Origin: Pseudocitrobacter cyperus
GTDB lineage: Bacteria; Pseudomonadota; Gammaproteobacteria; Enterobacterales; Enterobacteriaceae
NCBI RefSeq assembly: GCF_039889165.1
Contig: NZ_JAYMYY010000006.1
Location: 1 to 64,000, forward strand
Reading direction: 5' to 3'
DNA length: 64,000 bases
Positions 9,423 to 17,110 of this stretch are shown piece after piece. Position 1 is the first letter of the stretch, and each line of letters begins with the position of its first letter. The notes below the pieces were generated by a model. That model saw only the letters and a list, made by a program, of their open reading frames with translations. It ran no database searches and was not told where the DNA came from. The position numbers and the translations under genes were made by a program.

Positions 9423-9489
9423 TTGATATAAAACAAGTGGAGCGCTGTATGACCATTTTTATGGTGTGGTTTTTGTTGATTTAAATCAA
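9423..9489 (+). promoter_or_regulatory. FNR boxes upstream of grcA
   Basis: A perfect FNR box, TTGATTTAAATCAA, lies at 9476-9489 and a one-mismatch copy, TTGATATAAAACAA, at 9423-9436. A TATATATA stretch about 25 bp after the first could hold the -10 element. This fits strong anaerobic induction of grcA known in E. coli. The whole ung-grcA gap (9283-9601) is otherwise without a gene. Confidence 0.85.
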
Positions 9490-9601
9490 AGAATGCGGGG
9501 TGTTTGAGGGGTATATATACACTCAAGCAACAATGGTTTTACCAATTGGCCGGGAACTGGCCGGTTAAAAACGAATATGAATAGCCTAAGGGAGGCATCA
9601 A

Positions 9602-9985
9602 ATGATTACTGGTATTCAGATTACTAAAGCCGCTAACGACGACCTGCTCAATTCTTTCTGGCTGCTGGATAGCGAAAAAGGTGAAGCACGCTGCCTGGTT
9701 GCCAAAGGTGGTTATGCAGAAGATCAAGTGGTTGCTGTGAAGGCGCTTGGCGACATCGAATATCGTGAAATCCCGGTTGAAGCGAAACCAGAAGTTCGCG
9801 TAGAAGGTGGTCAGCACCTGAACGTTAACGTTCTGCGTCGTGAAACTCTGCTGGACGCGGTTGAACATCCGGAAAAATATCCGCAACTGACCATCCGTGT
9901 TTCTGGTTATGCAGTGCGCTTCAACTCCCTGACGCCGGAACAGCAGCGCGACGTTATCGCTCGTACTTTTACTGAAAGCCTGTAA
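9602..9985 (+). CDS. grcA: autonomous glycyl radical cofactor GrcA
   Basis: Small stand-in for the C-terminal glycyl-radical domain of pyruvate formate-lyase; it restores activity to oxygen-cleaved PflB. The radical motif RVSGYAVRFN is near the C-terminus with the radical glycine at residue 102, exactly as in E. coli (127 residues). An AGGGAGGC ribosome site lies just upstream. The promoter region carries FNR boxes, consistent with anaerobic and acid-stress expression. It is monocistronic and faces srmB across a shared hairpin. Confidence 0.97.
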   Translation: MITGIQITKAANDDLLNSFWLLDSEKGEARCLVAKGGYAEDQVVAVKALGDIEYREIPVEAKPEVRVEGGQHLNVNVLRRETLLDAVEHPEKYPQLTIRVSGYAVRFNSLTPEQQRDVIARTFTESL

Positions 9986-10006
9986 GGTTTCAGAGACAGG
10001 AAATAA

Positions 10007-10033
10007 AAACGCCGGGTTATCCCGGCGTTTTTT
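10007..10033. terminator. bidirectional terminator between grcA and srmB
   Basis: AACGCCGGG and CCCGGCGTT form a 9-bp perfect stem around a TTAT loop, with an A-rich 5' flank and a run of eight T on the plus strand. It serves grcA and probably srmB. Confidence 0.85.
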
Positions 10034-11362
10034 TTATTCTTCAGTTGACTGTGGTTCCGTCCCGCTTGGCTTGCGACGTTTACCCACATTCTTCGCATCG
10101 CGATGGCGTACTTTCACGCGCGGCTTGTCTTTATCTTTCTCTTTTTTCTTCTCTGCGCGCTTCGCCAAAACTTTCTTCGACGGCTTGCCTGTCATTTTTT
10201 CACTAGGCGCACGCGTCGTTGGGCGCAGTTCATCGATGACGCGCGCTTTCAGCGGCTCCTCGATGTAACGACCAATTTTCTGCAGCAGCAGGTGGTCGTG
10301 CGCTTCAACCAGTGAAACCGCTGTACCTTTGCGGCCTGCGCGCCCGGTACGGCCAATACGGTGCAGATAGGTATCGCCGGTGCGCGGCATATCGAAGTTA
10401 ATCACGTGGCTGACATCCGGAATATCGATACCGCGCGCGGCAACGTCGGTCGCAACCAGCACGTTTACGCGGCCTTCCGTCAGACGCTTGATCCCTTCAG
10501 TACGCTTGATCTGCGCCATTTCGCCTTCGAGATAACAGTTGTTGATCCCGGCGGCACGCAGCATTTCGGCAAGCTCATGCACACGCTCACGTTTACGTAC
10601 AAACACGATAGCGCGCGTCATGTCTTCTTGTTTCAGAAGGTGCTTAAGCAGCTCGACTTTGTGCTCCAGGTTATCTGCACGGTAGTACCACTGGTGAATT
10701 TTCTTGCGTTCACGGGTGGAAGGCGTGGCAGAAACTTCAACCGGATCTTCGAGCAGACGCTCGGCAAAATCTTTAATCGCATCGCCTTCAAGCGTGGCGG
10801 AGAAGAGCAGCGTCTGCTTGCGCCAGCGGGTTTCCCCGGCGATATGTTCGATATCCTGAGCAAAGCCGAGATCCAGCATACGGTCAGCTTCGTCAAGAAT
10901 TAAGGTCTCGACGGCGCGGCAGTCAAAGTTTTCTTCTTTGATGTACTGCAACAGGCGACCAGTGGTGGCAACCACGATATCCTGGTTTTCGCTGAAGACT
11001 TCAGCGTGGTTCATGTACGCGACACCGCCGGTAATGGTGGCGATATCGAGATGGGTATTTTTCGCCAGTTCGCGCGCGTGGTCGGCAACCTGCATCGCCA
11101 GTTCACGCGTTGGCGTCAGGATCAAGATGCGCGGTGGGCCGGATTTTTTGCGCGGGAAGTCGAGCAGATGCTGCAACGCAGGCAGCAGATATGCCGCTGT
11201 TTTACCGGTGCCGGTGGGCGCAGAACCCAAAACATCACGTCCATCGAGCGCAGGCGGAATGGCGGCAGCCTGGATGGCAGTCGGGCGTGTAAAGCCTTTG
11301 CTCTGGAGGGCATCCAGCAGGCTTTCATCAAGTTCAAGTTCGGAAAAAGTCGTTACAGTCAT
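10034..11362 (-). CDS. srmB: ATP-dependent RNA helicase SrmB
   Basis: DEAD-box helicase that acts early in assembly of the 50S ribosomal subunit. Conserved motifs are in order: Q motif (GFTRPTAIQ), Walker A APTGTGKT, PTRELA, DEAD in LILDEADRML, SAT in LLFSATLEG, and HRIGRTGRAG in the second RecA-like domain. The C-terminal tail of about 70 residues is rich in Lys and Arg (KRAEKKKEKDKDKPRVK), as expected for rRNA binding. The 442 residues match the 444 of E. coli. Transcribed divergently from trmN6. Confidence 0.96.
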   Translation of the reverse strand: MTVTTFSELELDESLLDALQSKGFTRPTAIQAAAIPPALDGRDVLGSAPTGTGKTAAYLLPALQHLLDFPRKKSGPPRILILTPTRELAMQVADHARELAKNTHLDIATITGGVAYMNHAEVFSENQDIVVATTGRLLQYIKEENFDCRAVETLILDEADRMLDLGFAQDIEHIAGETRWRKQTLLFSATLEGDAIKDFAERLLEDPVEVSATPSTRERKKIHQWYYRADNLEHKVELLKHLLKQEDMTRAIVFVRKRERVHELAEMLRAAGINNCYLEGEMAQIKRTEGIKRLTEGRVNVLVATDVAARGIDIPDVSHVINFDMPRTGDTYLHRIGRTGRAGRKGTAVSLVEAHDHLLLQKIGRYIEEPLKARVIDELRPTTRAPSEKMTGKPSKKVLAKRAEKKKEKDKDKPRVKVRHRDAKNVGKRRKPSGTEPQSTEE

Positions 11363-11479
11363 TGTCTACCTCAGTGTGAGGCGGTGATTATAGACGTTAC
11401 GGCTCTAATCTTCATCTGTTTGTATGGCTATCTGTTCTCAGGTATTGTGCTGAGCCAAAACCGGATACTCAAAATCACT

Positions 11480-12217
11480 ATGTCTGACTCGAAACCCACG
11501 CTGCGTCGTAATGGATTTACCTTCAAAAAATTTTTTGTTGCCCATGACCGTTGTGCCATGAAAGTGGGGACGGACGGTATTTTGCTGGGCGCATGGGCGC
11601 CGATTGCCCATGTCACGCGCGTGCTGGATATTGGCGCGGGAAGCGGGCTGCTGGCGTTGATGCTGGCACAGCGTACCGAGACGAGTACGCACATCGATGC
11701 CGTTGAGCTGGATGAAAATGCCGCTGAACAGGCGCGTGAGAACGTCGCGCACTCCCCGTGGCCGCAAAAAATTGCTGTACACACGGCGGATATTCACTCC
11801 TGGGTTGCGAGCGTTAATAGTCGCTATGACCTGATCGTCAGCAATCCGCCTTACTACGAGCAGGGCATCGAGTGCGCCACGCCGCAGCGCGAGCAGGCGC
11901 GTTATACCACCACGCTCGATCACCAAACGCTGTTGACCTGCGCGGCGAATGCCATTACGGAAGAGGGGTTTTTCTGCGTGGTATTACCGGAGGCGGTCGG
12001 CCAACGCTTTACACAACTGGCGCTGTCGATGGGCTGGCATCTGCGTCTACGTACCGATATCGCAGAATATGAGACGCGTCTGCCGCATCGCGTATTACTG
12101 GCGTTCTCGCCGCAAAATGGCGAATGCTTTAGTGACAGAATGGTGATCCGTGGGCCAGAGCAGCAATACTCCGAAGCCTATACTGCGCTGACCCAGGCGT
12201 TTTATCTTTTTATGTGA
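11480..12217 (+). CDS. trmN6: tRNA1(Val) A37 N6-methyltransferase TrmN6 (YfiC)
   Basis: Methylates N6 of adenosine 37 in tRNA1(Val). The Rossmann SAM-binding motif VLDIGAGSGLLALML and the adenine-methylase motif SNPPYYEQG are plain. The reading frame stays open far upstream, but ATG 11480 (MSDSKPTLRRNGFTFKKFF) gives 245 residues, the E. coli length, and homology begins there. The 3' end overlaps the convergent nadB by 16 bp, so the two genes share coding sequence for their C-termini. Confidence 0.94.
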   Translation: MSDSKPTLRRNGFTFKKFFVAHDRCAMKVGTDGILLGAWAPIAHVTRVLDIGAGSGLLALMLAQRTETSTHIDAVELDENAAEQARENVAHSPWPQKIAVHTADIHSWVASVNSRYDLIVSNPPYYEQGIECATPQREQARYTTTLDHQTLLTCAANAITEEGFFCVVLPEAVGQRFTQLALSMGWHLRLRTDIAEYETRLPHRVLLAFSPQNGECFSDRMVIRGPEQQYSEAYTALTQAFYLFM

Positions 12218-13821
12218 GTGAGCGGAGAGAGCACGGATGGGCCGGAAACTGGCAGAAGATCCGGATAATCCAGCGTGTAGTGGAGGCCACGGCTCTCTTT
12301 GCGCATCATTGCGCAGCGTACAATCAGCTCCGCTACCTGCACCAGGTTGCGTAACTCCAGCAAATTGTTGGAAACGCGGAAACGCGAATAATATTCGTCG
12401 AGTTCCTGTTGCAGCATGCTAATGCGGCGCAGAGCGCGTTCCAGCCGTTTGGTGGTGCGCACAATGCCGACATAATCCCACATCAACAGGCGTAGTTCGT
12501 GCCAGTTGTGCTGAATCACCACACGCTCATCGGAGTCGTCAACCCGGCTTTCATCCCAGGCAGGGAGTTTGTCTACCTGGCGGACATTGGCGAGACGTTT
12601 ATTAATATCCTCAGCCGCAGACCAGCCGTAGACCAGGCACTCCAGCAGTGAATTTGAAGCCATACGATTAGCGCCGTGAAGGCCGGTATAGCTGACCTCT
12701 CCGATGGCATACAAACCGTCCACATCACTGCGCCCATTGTCATCCACCATCACGCCGCCGCAGGTATAGTGTGCAGCCGGCACAACGGGAACTGGCTCTT
12801 TTGTCAGGTCGATGCCCAGACCCAACAGTTTTTCATAAATCATTGGGAAATGGTGACGGACAAATTCTTCTGGCTTATGGCTGATGTCCAGATACATGCA
12901 GTCTACGCCGAGACGTTTCATCTCGTGGTCGATGGCGCGAGCAACCACATCGCGCGGCGCAAGCTCGCCACGCGCATCGAAGTCGGGCATAAAACGGCTG
13001 CTGTCCGGGCGCTTCAGCATCGCCCCTTCTCCGCGCAGCGCTTCGGTGAGCAGGAAGTTACGCGCCTGCGGGTGGAACAGGGCGGTGGGGTGGAACTGAT
13101 TAAATTCCAGGTTAGCGACACGACAACCCGCGCGCCAGGCCATGGCGATACCGTCGCCTGAGGAGATATCCGGATTAGTGGTGTATTGATACACTTTAGA
13201 TGCGCCGCCCGTAGCCAGTACGACCGATTTCGCCGCGCAGGTTTCGACGCTTTCTTTATTACGATTCCAGATCCATGCCCCTACCGCGCGACGTGTGCCA
13301 GGCAGTCCAATTTTATCGGACATAATCAGGTCTACCGCGTTGCAGCGCTCAATCACCCGAATATTGGGATGATTCAGCGCCTTGCTGACCAGCGTGTTTT
13401 CCACTTCTTTGCCGGTGGCATCCGCCGCATGCAGAATGCGGCGGTGGCTGTGGCCGCCTTCGCGTGTCAGGTGATAGCTCGCTTCGCCGTTGCTTTGAAC
13501 CTGGGTATCAAACAGAACGCCCTGGTCAATCAACCACTGGACGCAGTTTTTGGCATTGCTGGCCACGAACGACACGGCGTCACGATCGCAAATCCCGGCA
13601 CCGGCGATGAGCGTGTCTTCGACGTGGGATTCGATACTGTCGGTTTCATCAAAAACGGCCGCAATTCCGCCTTGCGCGTAGAAGGTTGAGCCTTCGCTGA
13701 TTGGGCCTTTACTGAGCACAATGACAGAATGCTGCCCGGCAACGCGCAGCGCGAGAGATAAACCGGCAGCACCGCTACCGATGATCAGGACATCACAGGA
13801 TAGATCTGGAAGAGTGTTCAT
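12202..13821 (-). CDS. nadB: L-aspartate oxidase NadB
   Basis: FAD-dependent enzyme oxidising L-aspartate to iminoaspartate, the first step of de novo NAD synthesis. The dinucleotide-binding motif IIGSGAAGLSLAL is at residues 13-25, the flavin/succinate-type active-site region (HPTALFHP, ELAPRDVVARA) follows, and a helical C-terminal domain ends the protein. The length of 539 compares with 540 in E. coli. A NadR operator sits a few bases upstream of the start codon, so repression by NadR when NAD is plentiful is expected. Confidence 0.96.
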   Translation of the reverse strand: MNTLPDLSCDVLIIGSGAAGLSLALRVAGQHSVIVLSKGPISEGSTFYAQGGIAAVFDETDSIESHVEDTLIAGAGICDRDAVSFVASNAKNCVQWLIDQGVLFDTQVQSNGEASYHLTREGGHSHRRILHAADATGKEVENTLVSKALNHPNIRVIERCNAVDLIMSDKIGLPGTRRAVGAWIWNRNKESVETCAAKSVVLATGGASKVYQYTTNPDISSGDGIAMAWRAGCRVANLEFNQFHPTALFHPQARNFLLTEALRGEGAMLKRPDSSRFMPDFDARGELAPRDVVARAIDHEMKRLGVDCMYLDISHKPEEFVRHHFPMIYEKLLGLGIDLTKEPVPVVPAAHYTCGGVMVDDNGRSDVDGLYAIGEVSYTGLHGANRMASNSLLECLVYGWSAAEDINKRLANVRQVDKLPAWDESRVDDSDERVVIQHNWHELRLLMWDYVGIVRTTKRLERALRRISMLQQELDEYYSRFRVSNNLLELRNLVQVAELIVRCAMMRKESRGLHYTLDYPDLLPVSGPSVLSPLTHIKR

Positions 13822-13828
13822 GATGGTT

Positions 13829-13846
13829 TGTTTAATTTACTAAACA
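13829..13846. promoter_or_regulatory. NadR operator of nadB
   Basis: TGTTTA-N6-TAAACA, a perfect copy of the NadR binding consensus, lies 8 bp upstream of the nadB start codon (minus-strand gene). Confidence 0.85.
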
Positions 13847-14084
13847 CGGTTTGGTCAGCATAGCATCATAAAGTGCGTAATCGCACACATTTTTTAGCCG
13901 GAGTTATAACGACTAAACATAACGGCGTATTCAGAGGCTTTGTAAATGATGGAAAATAATCGAATCTCTGCCTGTGGAAATCAGTATTTATGGTGAAATA
14001 AAAGGCGGGTTACGTTACTCTTGCGAGAATTGCGTTTTTCTTTCGCAACTTAGACAACGTAGTGCACGCGTAGACTTATAATGA
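13847..14084. other. nadB-rpoE intergenic region, distal part
   Basis: No gene seen. A TATAAT hexamer at 14077-14082 is a possible -10 of an upstream housekeeping promoter for rpoE, but I see no good -35 at 16-18 bp. The rest holds no recognisable element. Confidence 0.35.
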
Positions 14085-14132
14085 GAGACAACGAGCAGTC
14101 TACAACTGACAAACAAAAAACAAAGGCGTAAC

Positions 14133-14160
14133 GGAACTTTACAATCATCAGACACTCTAA
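14133..14160 (+). promoter_or_regulatory. sigma-E promoter of rpoE
   Basis: GGAACTT (14133-14139), 16 bp, TCTAA (14156-14160) matches the sigma-E consensus and the known autoregulated rpoE promoter of E. coli. It lets sigma-E amplify its own operon during envelope stress. Confidence 0.88.
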
Positions 14161-14168
14161 CTCTGTGC

Positions 14169-14276
14169 TTGCTCATAGTGCAGTTATGGAGTGGCGTTTT
14201 GATTACGCATTGGAATAGGGTTTGGGGAGAAATTACCTCGGATGAGCGAGCAGTTAACGGACCAGGTCCTGGTTGA
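14169..14276 (+). CDS. rseD: possible rpoE leader peptide (RseD-like)
   Basis: A frame open from 14085 runs to a TGA at 14274-14276, overlapping the first 12 codons of rpoE in another frame. From TTG 14169 it would encode about 35 residues ending ERAVNGPGPG; GTG 14178 and TTG 14199 are other starts. I recall that E. coli has a leader peptide, RseD, upstream of rpoE whose translation is coupled to rpoE and repressed by CsrA. The overlap and position fit, but part of the constraint comes from the rpoE coding sequence itself, and the start codon is undetermined. Confidence 0.4.
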   Translation: MLIVQLWSGVLITHWNRVWGEITSDERAVNGPGPG

Positions 14277-14817
14277 ACGGGTCCAGAAAGGTGATCAGAA
14301 AGCCTTTAACCTACTGGTAGTACGCTACCAGCATAAGGTGGCGAGCCTGGTTTCCCGATATGTACCGTCGGGCGATGTGCCTGATGTGGTGCAAGAGTCT
14401 TTTATAAAGGCTTATCGTGCGCTGGATTCGTTCCGGGGAGATAGCGCTTTCTATACGTGGCTGTATCGTATTGCAGTTAATACAGCAAAAAATTACCTGG
14501 TTGCTCAGGGGCGTCGCCCACCGTCCAGCGATGTGGACGCAATGGAAGCAGAAAACTTCGAAAGTGGCGGCGCACTGAAAGAAATTTCGAACCCTGAGAA
14601 CTTAATGTTGTCAGAGGAACTGAGACAGATAGTTTTTCGCACCATTGAAGCCCTTCCAGAAGATTTACGCATGGCAATTACCCTGCGAGAGCTGGATGGC
14701 CTAAGCTATGAAGAGATAGCTGCAATTATGGATTGCCCGGTAGGTACTGTTCGTTCCCGTATCTTCCGTGCGCGAGAAGCTATTGATAATAAAGTTCAAC
14801 CGCTTATCAGGCGTTGA
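14242..14817 (+). CDS. rpoE: RNA polymerase sigma-E factor RpoE
   Basis: Extracytoplasmic-function (group 4) sigma factor controlling the response to misfolded outer-membrane proteins. Region 2 (about residues 10-90, with QHKVASLVSRY and the promoter-melting region around AFYTWLYRIAVN) and region 4 with a helix-turn-helix (GLSYEEIAAIMDCPVGTVRSRIFRARE, about 150-180) are both present. The 191 residues are essentially identical to E. coli. First gene of rpoE-rseA-rseB-rseC; the sigma-E promoter upstream makes the operon self-activating. Confidence 0.98.
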   Translation: MSEQLTDQVLVERVQKGDQKAFNLLVVRYQHKVASLVSRYVPSGDVPDVVQESFIKAYRALDSFRGDSAFYTWLYRIAVNTAKNYLVAQGRRPPSSDVDAMEAENFESGGALKEISNPENLMLSEELRQIVFRTIEALPEDLRMAITLRELDGLSYEEIAAIMDCPVGTVRSRIFRAREAIDNKVQPLIRR

Positions 14818-14848
14818 CGGTAGCGGAATACTGGAAAAGGTATTAGGC

Positions 14849-15499
14849 ATGCAGAAAGAAAAACTTTCCGCCTTAATGGATGGTGAAACGCTGGATAACG
14901 AGTTGCTCACCGAGTTGACTCGTTCGCCGGAAATGCAAAAAACCTGGGAGAGCTATCATCTCATTCGTGATTCGCTGCGTGGCGACACCCCGGATGTGCT
15001 TCAGTTTGATATCTCTTCTCGTGTGATGGCTGCCATCGAACATGAGCCTGCTCGACAGACTACGCCGCTCATTCCTGAAGCCCAGCCAGCGCCTCACCAG
15101 TGGCAGAATATGCCATTCTGGAAAAAAGTCCGTCCCTGGGCAAGTTCGCTTACCCAAATGGGCGTTGCGGCTTGCGTATCGCTTGCAGTTATTGTCGGCG
15201 TCCAGCACTATAATGGGCAATCAGATTCTATCCAGCAGCCCGAAACACCGGTTTTCAATACCTTACCGATGATGGGTAAAGCGAGCCCGGTTAGCCTGGG
15301 TGTGCCGTCTGATGCCACTGCGGGAACTGGCCAGCAACAGCAGGTTCAGGAACAGCGCCGTCGCATCAACGCAATGTTGCAGGATTATGAATTGCAGCGC
15401 CGCCTGCATTCTGAGCAACTTCAGTTTGAACAGGCACAAACCCAGCAGGCTGCTGTTCAGGTGCCGGGCTATCAAACTTTAGGAACGCAATCGCAGTAA
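14849..15499 (+). CDS. rseA: anti-sigma-E factor RseA
   Basis: Single-pass inner-membrane anti-sigma factor that holds RpoE inactive. ATG 14849 gives 216 residues, the E. coli length; the frame is open upstream into rpoE but homology starts at MQKEKLSALMDGE. Cytoplasmic anti-sigma domain about 1-95, transmembrane helix about 101-118 (MGVAACVSLAVIVGV), periplasmic part after. The DegS cleavage sequence SPVSLG and the Gln-rich tract QQQQVQEQ that restrains RseP are both kept. It lies 31 bp after rpoE and its stop overlaps the rseB start (TAATG). Confidence 0.96.
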   Translation: MQKEKLSALMDGETLDNELLTELTRSPEMQKTWESYHLIRDSLRGDTPDVLQFDISSRVMAAIEHEPARQTTPLIPEAQPAPHQWQNMPFWKKVRPWASSLTQMGVAACVSLAVIVGVQHYNGQSDSIQQPETPVFNTLPMMGKASPVSLGVPSDATAGTGQQQQVQEQRRRINAMLQDYELQRRLHSEQLQFEQAQTQQAAVQVPGYQTLGTQSQ

Positions 15500-16452
15500 T
15501 GAAGCAACTTTGGTGTGCCATGTCCCTTGTGGTTGGCAGCCTGTTCTTCTCTGTCAACGCCTCGGCTGATGTCTCGTCCGGGGCGTTGTTGCAGCAGATG
15601 AATCTGGCCAGTCAGTCCCTCAACTACGAGCTGTCATTCGTCAGCATCAATAAAACCGGCGTTGAATCGTTACGCTATCGTCACGCGCGTTTGAATAATC
15701 AGGCGCTGGCGCAGCTATTGCAACTGGACGGCCCGCGCCGTGAAGTGGTGCAGCGTGGCAATGAAATCAGCTATTTTGAGCCAGGCCTTGATCCGTTTAC
15801 GCTCAATGGCGATTACATCGTCGATTCCCTGCCATCGCTGGTCTATACCGACTTTAAGCGGCTGGCGCCGTATTACGATTTTATCTCTGTCGGGCGTACC
15901 CGAATTGCCGATCGCTTATGTGAAGTGATCCGCGTCGTTGCGCGCGATGGCACACGCTACAGCTACATTGTCTGGATGGACTCTGAAAGCAAGCTACCCA
16001 TGCGTGTTGATCTACTCGATCGCGATGGCGAAACCCTGGAGCAGTTCCGCGTGATTGCCTTTAATGTCGGCGATCAGGTGGGCAGCAGTATGGATAAACT
16101 GGCGAAAGCCAGCCTGCCGCCGCTGCTCTCCGTTCCGGCGGGTAATAAAGTCAACTTTAACTGGTCGCCAACGTGGGTGCCGCAGGGCTTCAGTGAAGTT
16201 TCCAGCAGCCGCCGCACGTTACCCACCATTGATACCGCCGTGGAGTCTCGTCTCTTCTCGGACGGCCTGTTCAGTTTCTCTATCAACATCAGCCGGGCCA
16301 CGGCCAACAGCAGCGAACAGATGCTGCGTACCGGGCGCCGCACGGTGAGCACCACCGTGCGTAATCAGGCTGAAATTACCATTGTCGGTGAACTGCCGCC
16401 GCCGACGGCGAAACGCATTGCCGACGGGATTAGCTTCAAGGGCGCACAATGA
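15499..16452 (+). CDS. rseB: sigma-E regulatory protein RseB
   Basis: Periplasmic MucB/RseB-family protein that binds the periplasmic face of RseA and shields it from DegS; it senses off-pathway lipopolysaccharide. A signal peptide (residues 1-23, ending NASA) is followed by a large LolA/LppX-like lipid-binding domain and a smaller C-terminal domain. The length of 317 compares with 318 in E. coli. The start codon overlaps the rseA stop, and its own stop overlaps the rseC start by 4 bp, so translation of all three is tightly coupled. Confidence 0.96.
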   Translation: MKQLWCAMSLVVGSLFFSVNASADVSSGALLQQMNLASQSLNYELSFVSINKTGVESLRYRHARLNNQALAQLLQLDGPRREVVQRGNEISYFEPGLDPFTLNGDYIVDSLPSLVYTDFKRLAPYYDFISVGRTRIADRLCEVIRVVARDGTRYSYIVWMDSESKLPMRVDLLDRDGETLEQFRVIAFNVGDQVGSSMDKLAKASLPPLLSVPAGNKVNFNWSPTWVPQGFSEVSSSRRTLPTIDTAVESRLFSDGLFSFSINISRATANSSEQMLRTGRRTVSTTVRNQAEITIVGELPPPTAKRIADGISFKGAQ

Positions 16453-16925
16453 TTAAAGAGTGGGCGACCGTTGTCTCCTGGGAAAACGGTATCGCGAAAG
16501 TTCATTGCGATGTTAAAGCGTCATGCAGTAGCTGTGCTTCCCGCGCAGGTTGCGGCAGCCGCGTGCTGAACAAGCTGGGGCCGCAAACCAGCCACACCAT
16601 TACCGTCCCCAGTGCTGAACCGCTGGTGGCCGGGCAAAAAGTGGAATTGGGTATCAGTGAAAGCAGTCTGTTAGGGTCGGCGATGCTGGTCTATCTGTCA
16701 CCGCTTGTAGGGCTGTTTATCATGGCATCGCTTTTTCAGGTGCTGTTTTCCACCGACATCGCGGCTATGTGCGGAGCGCTGTTAGGCGGTGTGGGCGGTT
16801 TTCTGCTGGCGCGCGGCTTTTCACCGAAACTGGCGGAGCGAGAAACCTGGCAGCCTGTCATTATTAGCGTTGGCCTGCCGCCTGACCTCCTGCGTACTTC
16901 CACATCCTCTGAATTGAGCCAGTGA
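16449..16925 (+). CDS. rseC: SoxR-reducing system/sigma-E regulator RseC
   Basis: Inner-membrane protein of 158 residues with an N-terminal cysteine cluster (CDVKASCSSCASRAGC, about 20-36) and two transmembrane helices (about 77-98 and 103-124). RseC-family members take part in the reduction of the SoxR iron-sulfur cluster with the Rsx complex and modestly affect sigma-E activity. The C-terminal tail is cytoplasmic. Last gene of the rpoE operon; about 185 bp separate it from lepA, more than is usual inside the operon. Confidence 0.93.
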   Translation: MIKEWATVVSWENGIAKVHCDVKASCSSCASRAGCGSRVLNKLGPQTSHTITVPSAEPLVAGQKVELGISESSLLGSAMLVYLSPLVGLFIMASLFQVLFSTDIAAMCGALLGGVGGFLLARGFSPKLAERETWQPVIISVGLPPDLLRTSTSSELSQ

Positions 16926-17110
16926 TTGCACTGGCTTTATTTTTATTTACATCTGGTATGAGAAAGCCGTGAGCGGAACCGCTATGCTTGCTGGAAGAGC
17001 ATTTCCTGGTTACGCAGTTGTAGTGTAGAATGCGGCGTTTTCGAACGACAAAAACGTCAGGCACAGAACAGCGGCCTCAAAGTATTCGTAAGGCATAATT
17101 ATCTTAATAT

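Noticed and set aside
11006..11479. Long N-terminal extension of trmN6
   Set aside because: The frame is open across the start of the divergent srmB gene, but homology and length support ATG 11480.
16926..17110. Possible small gene between rseC and lepA
   Set aside because: No open frame with a ribosome site; the gap looks like a leader or promoter region for lepA.
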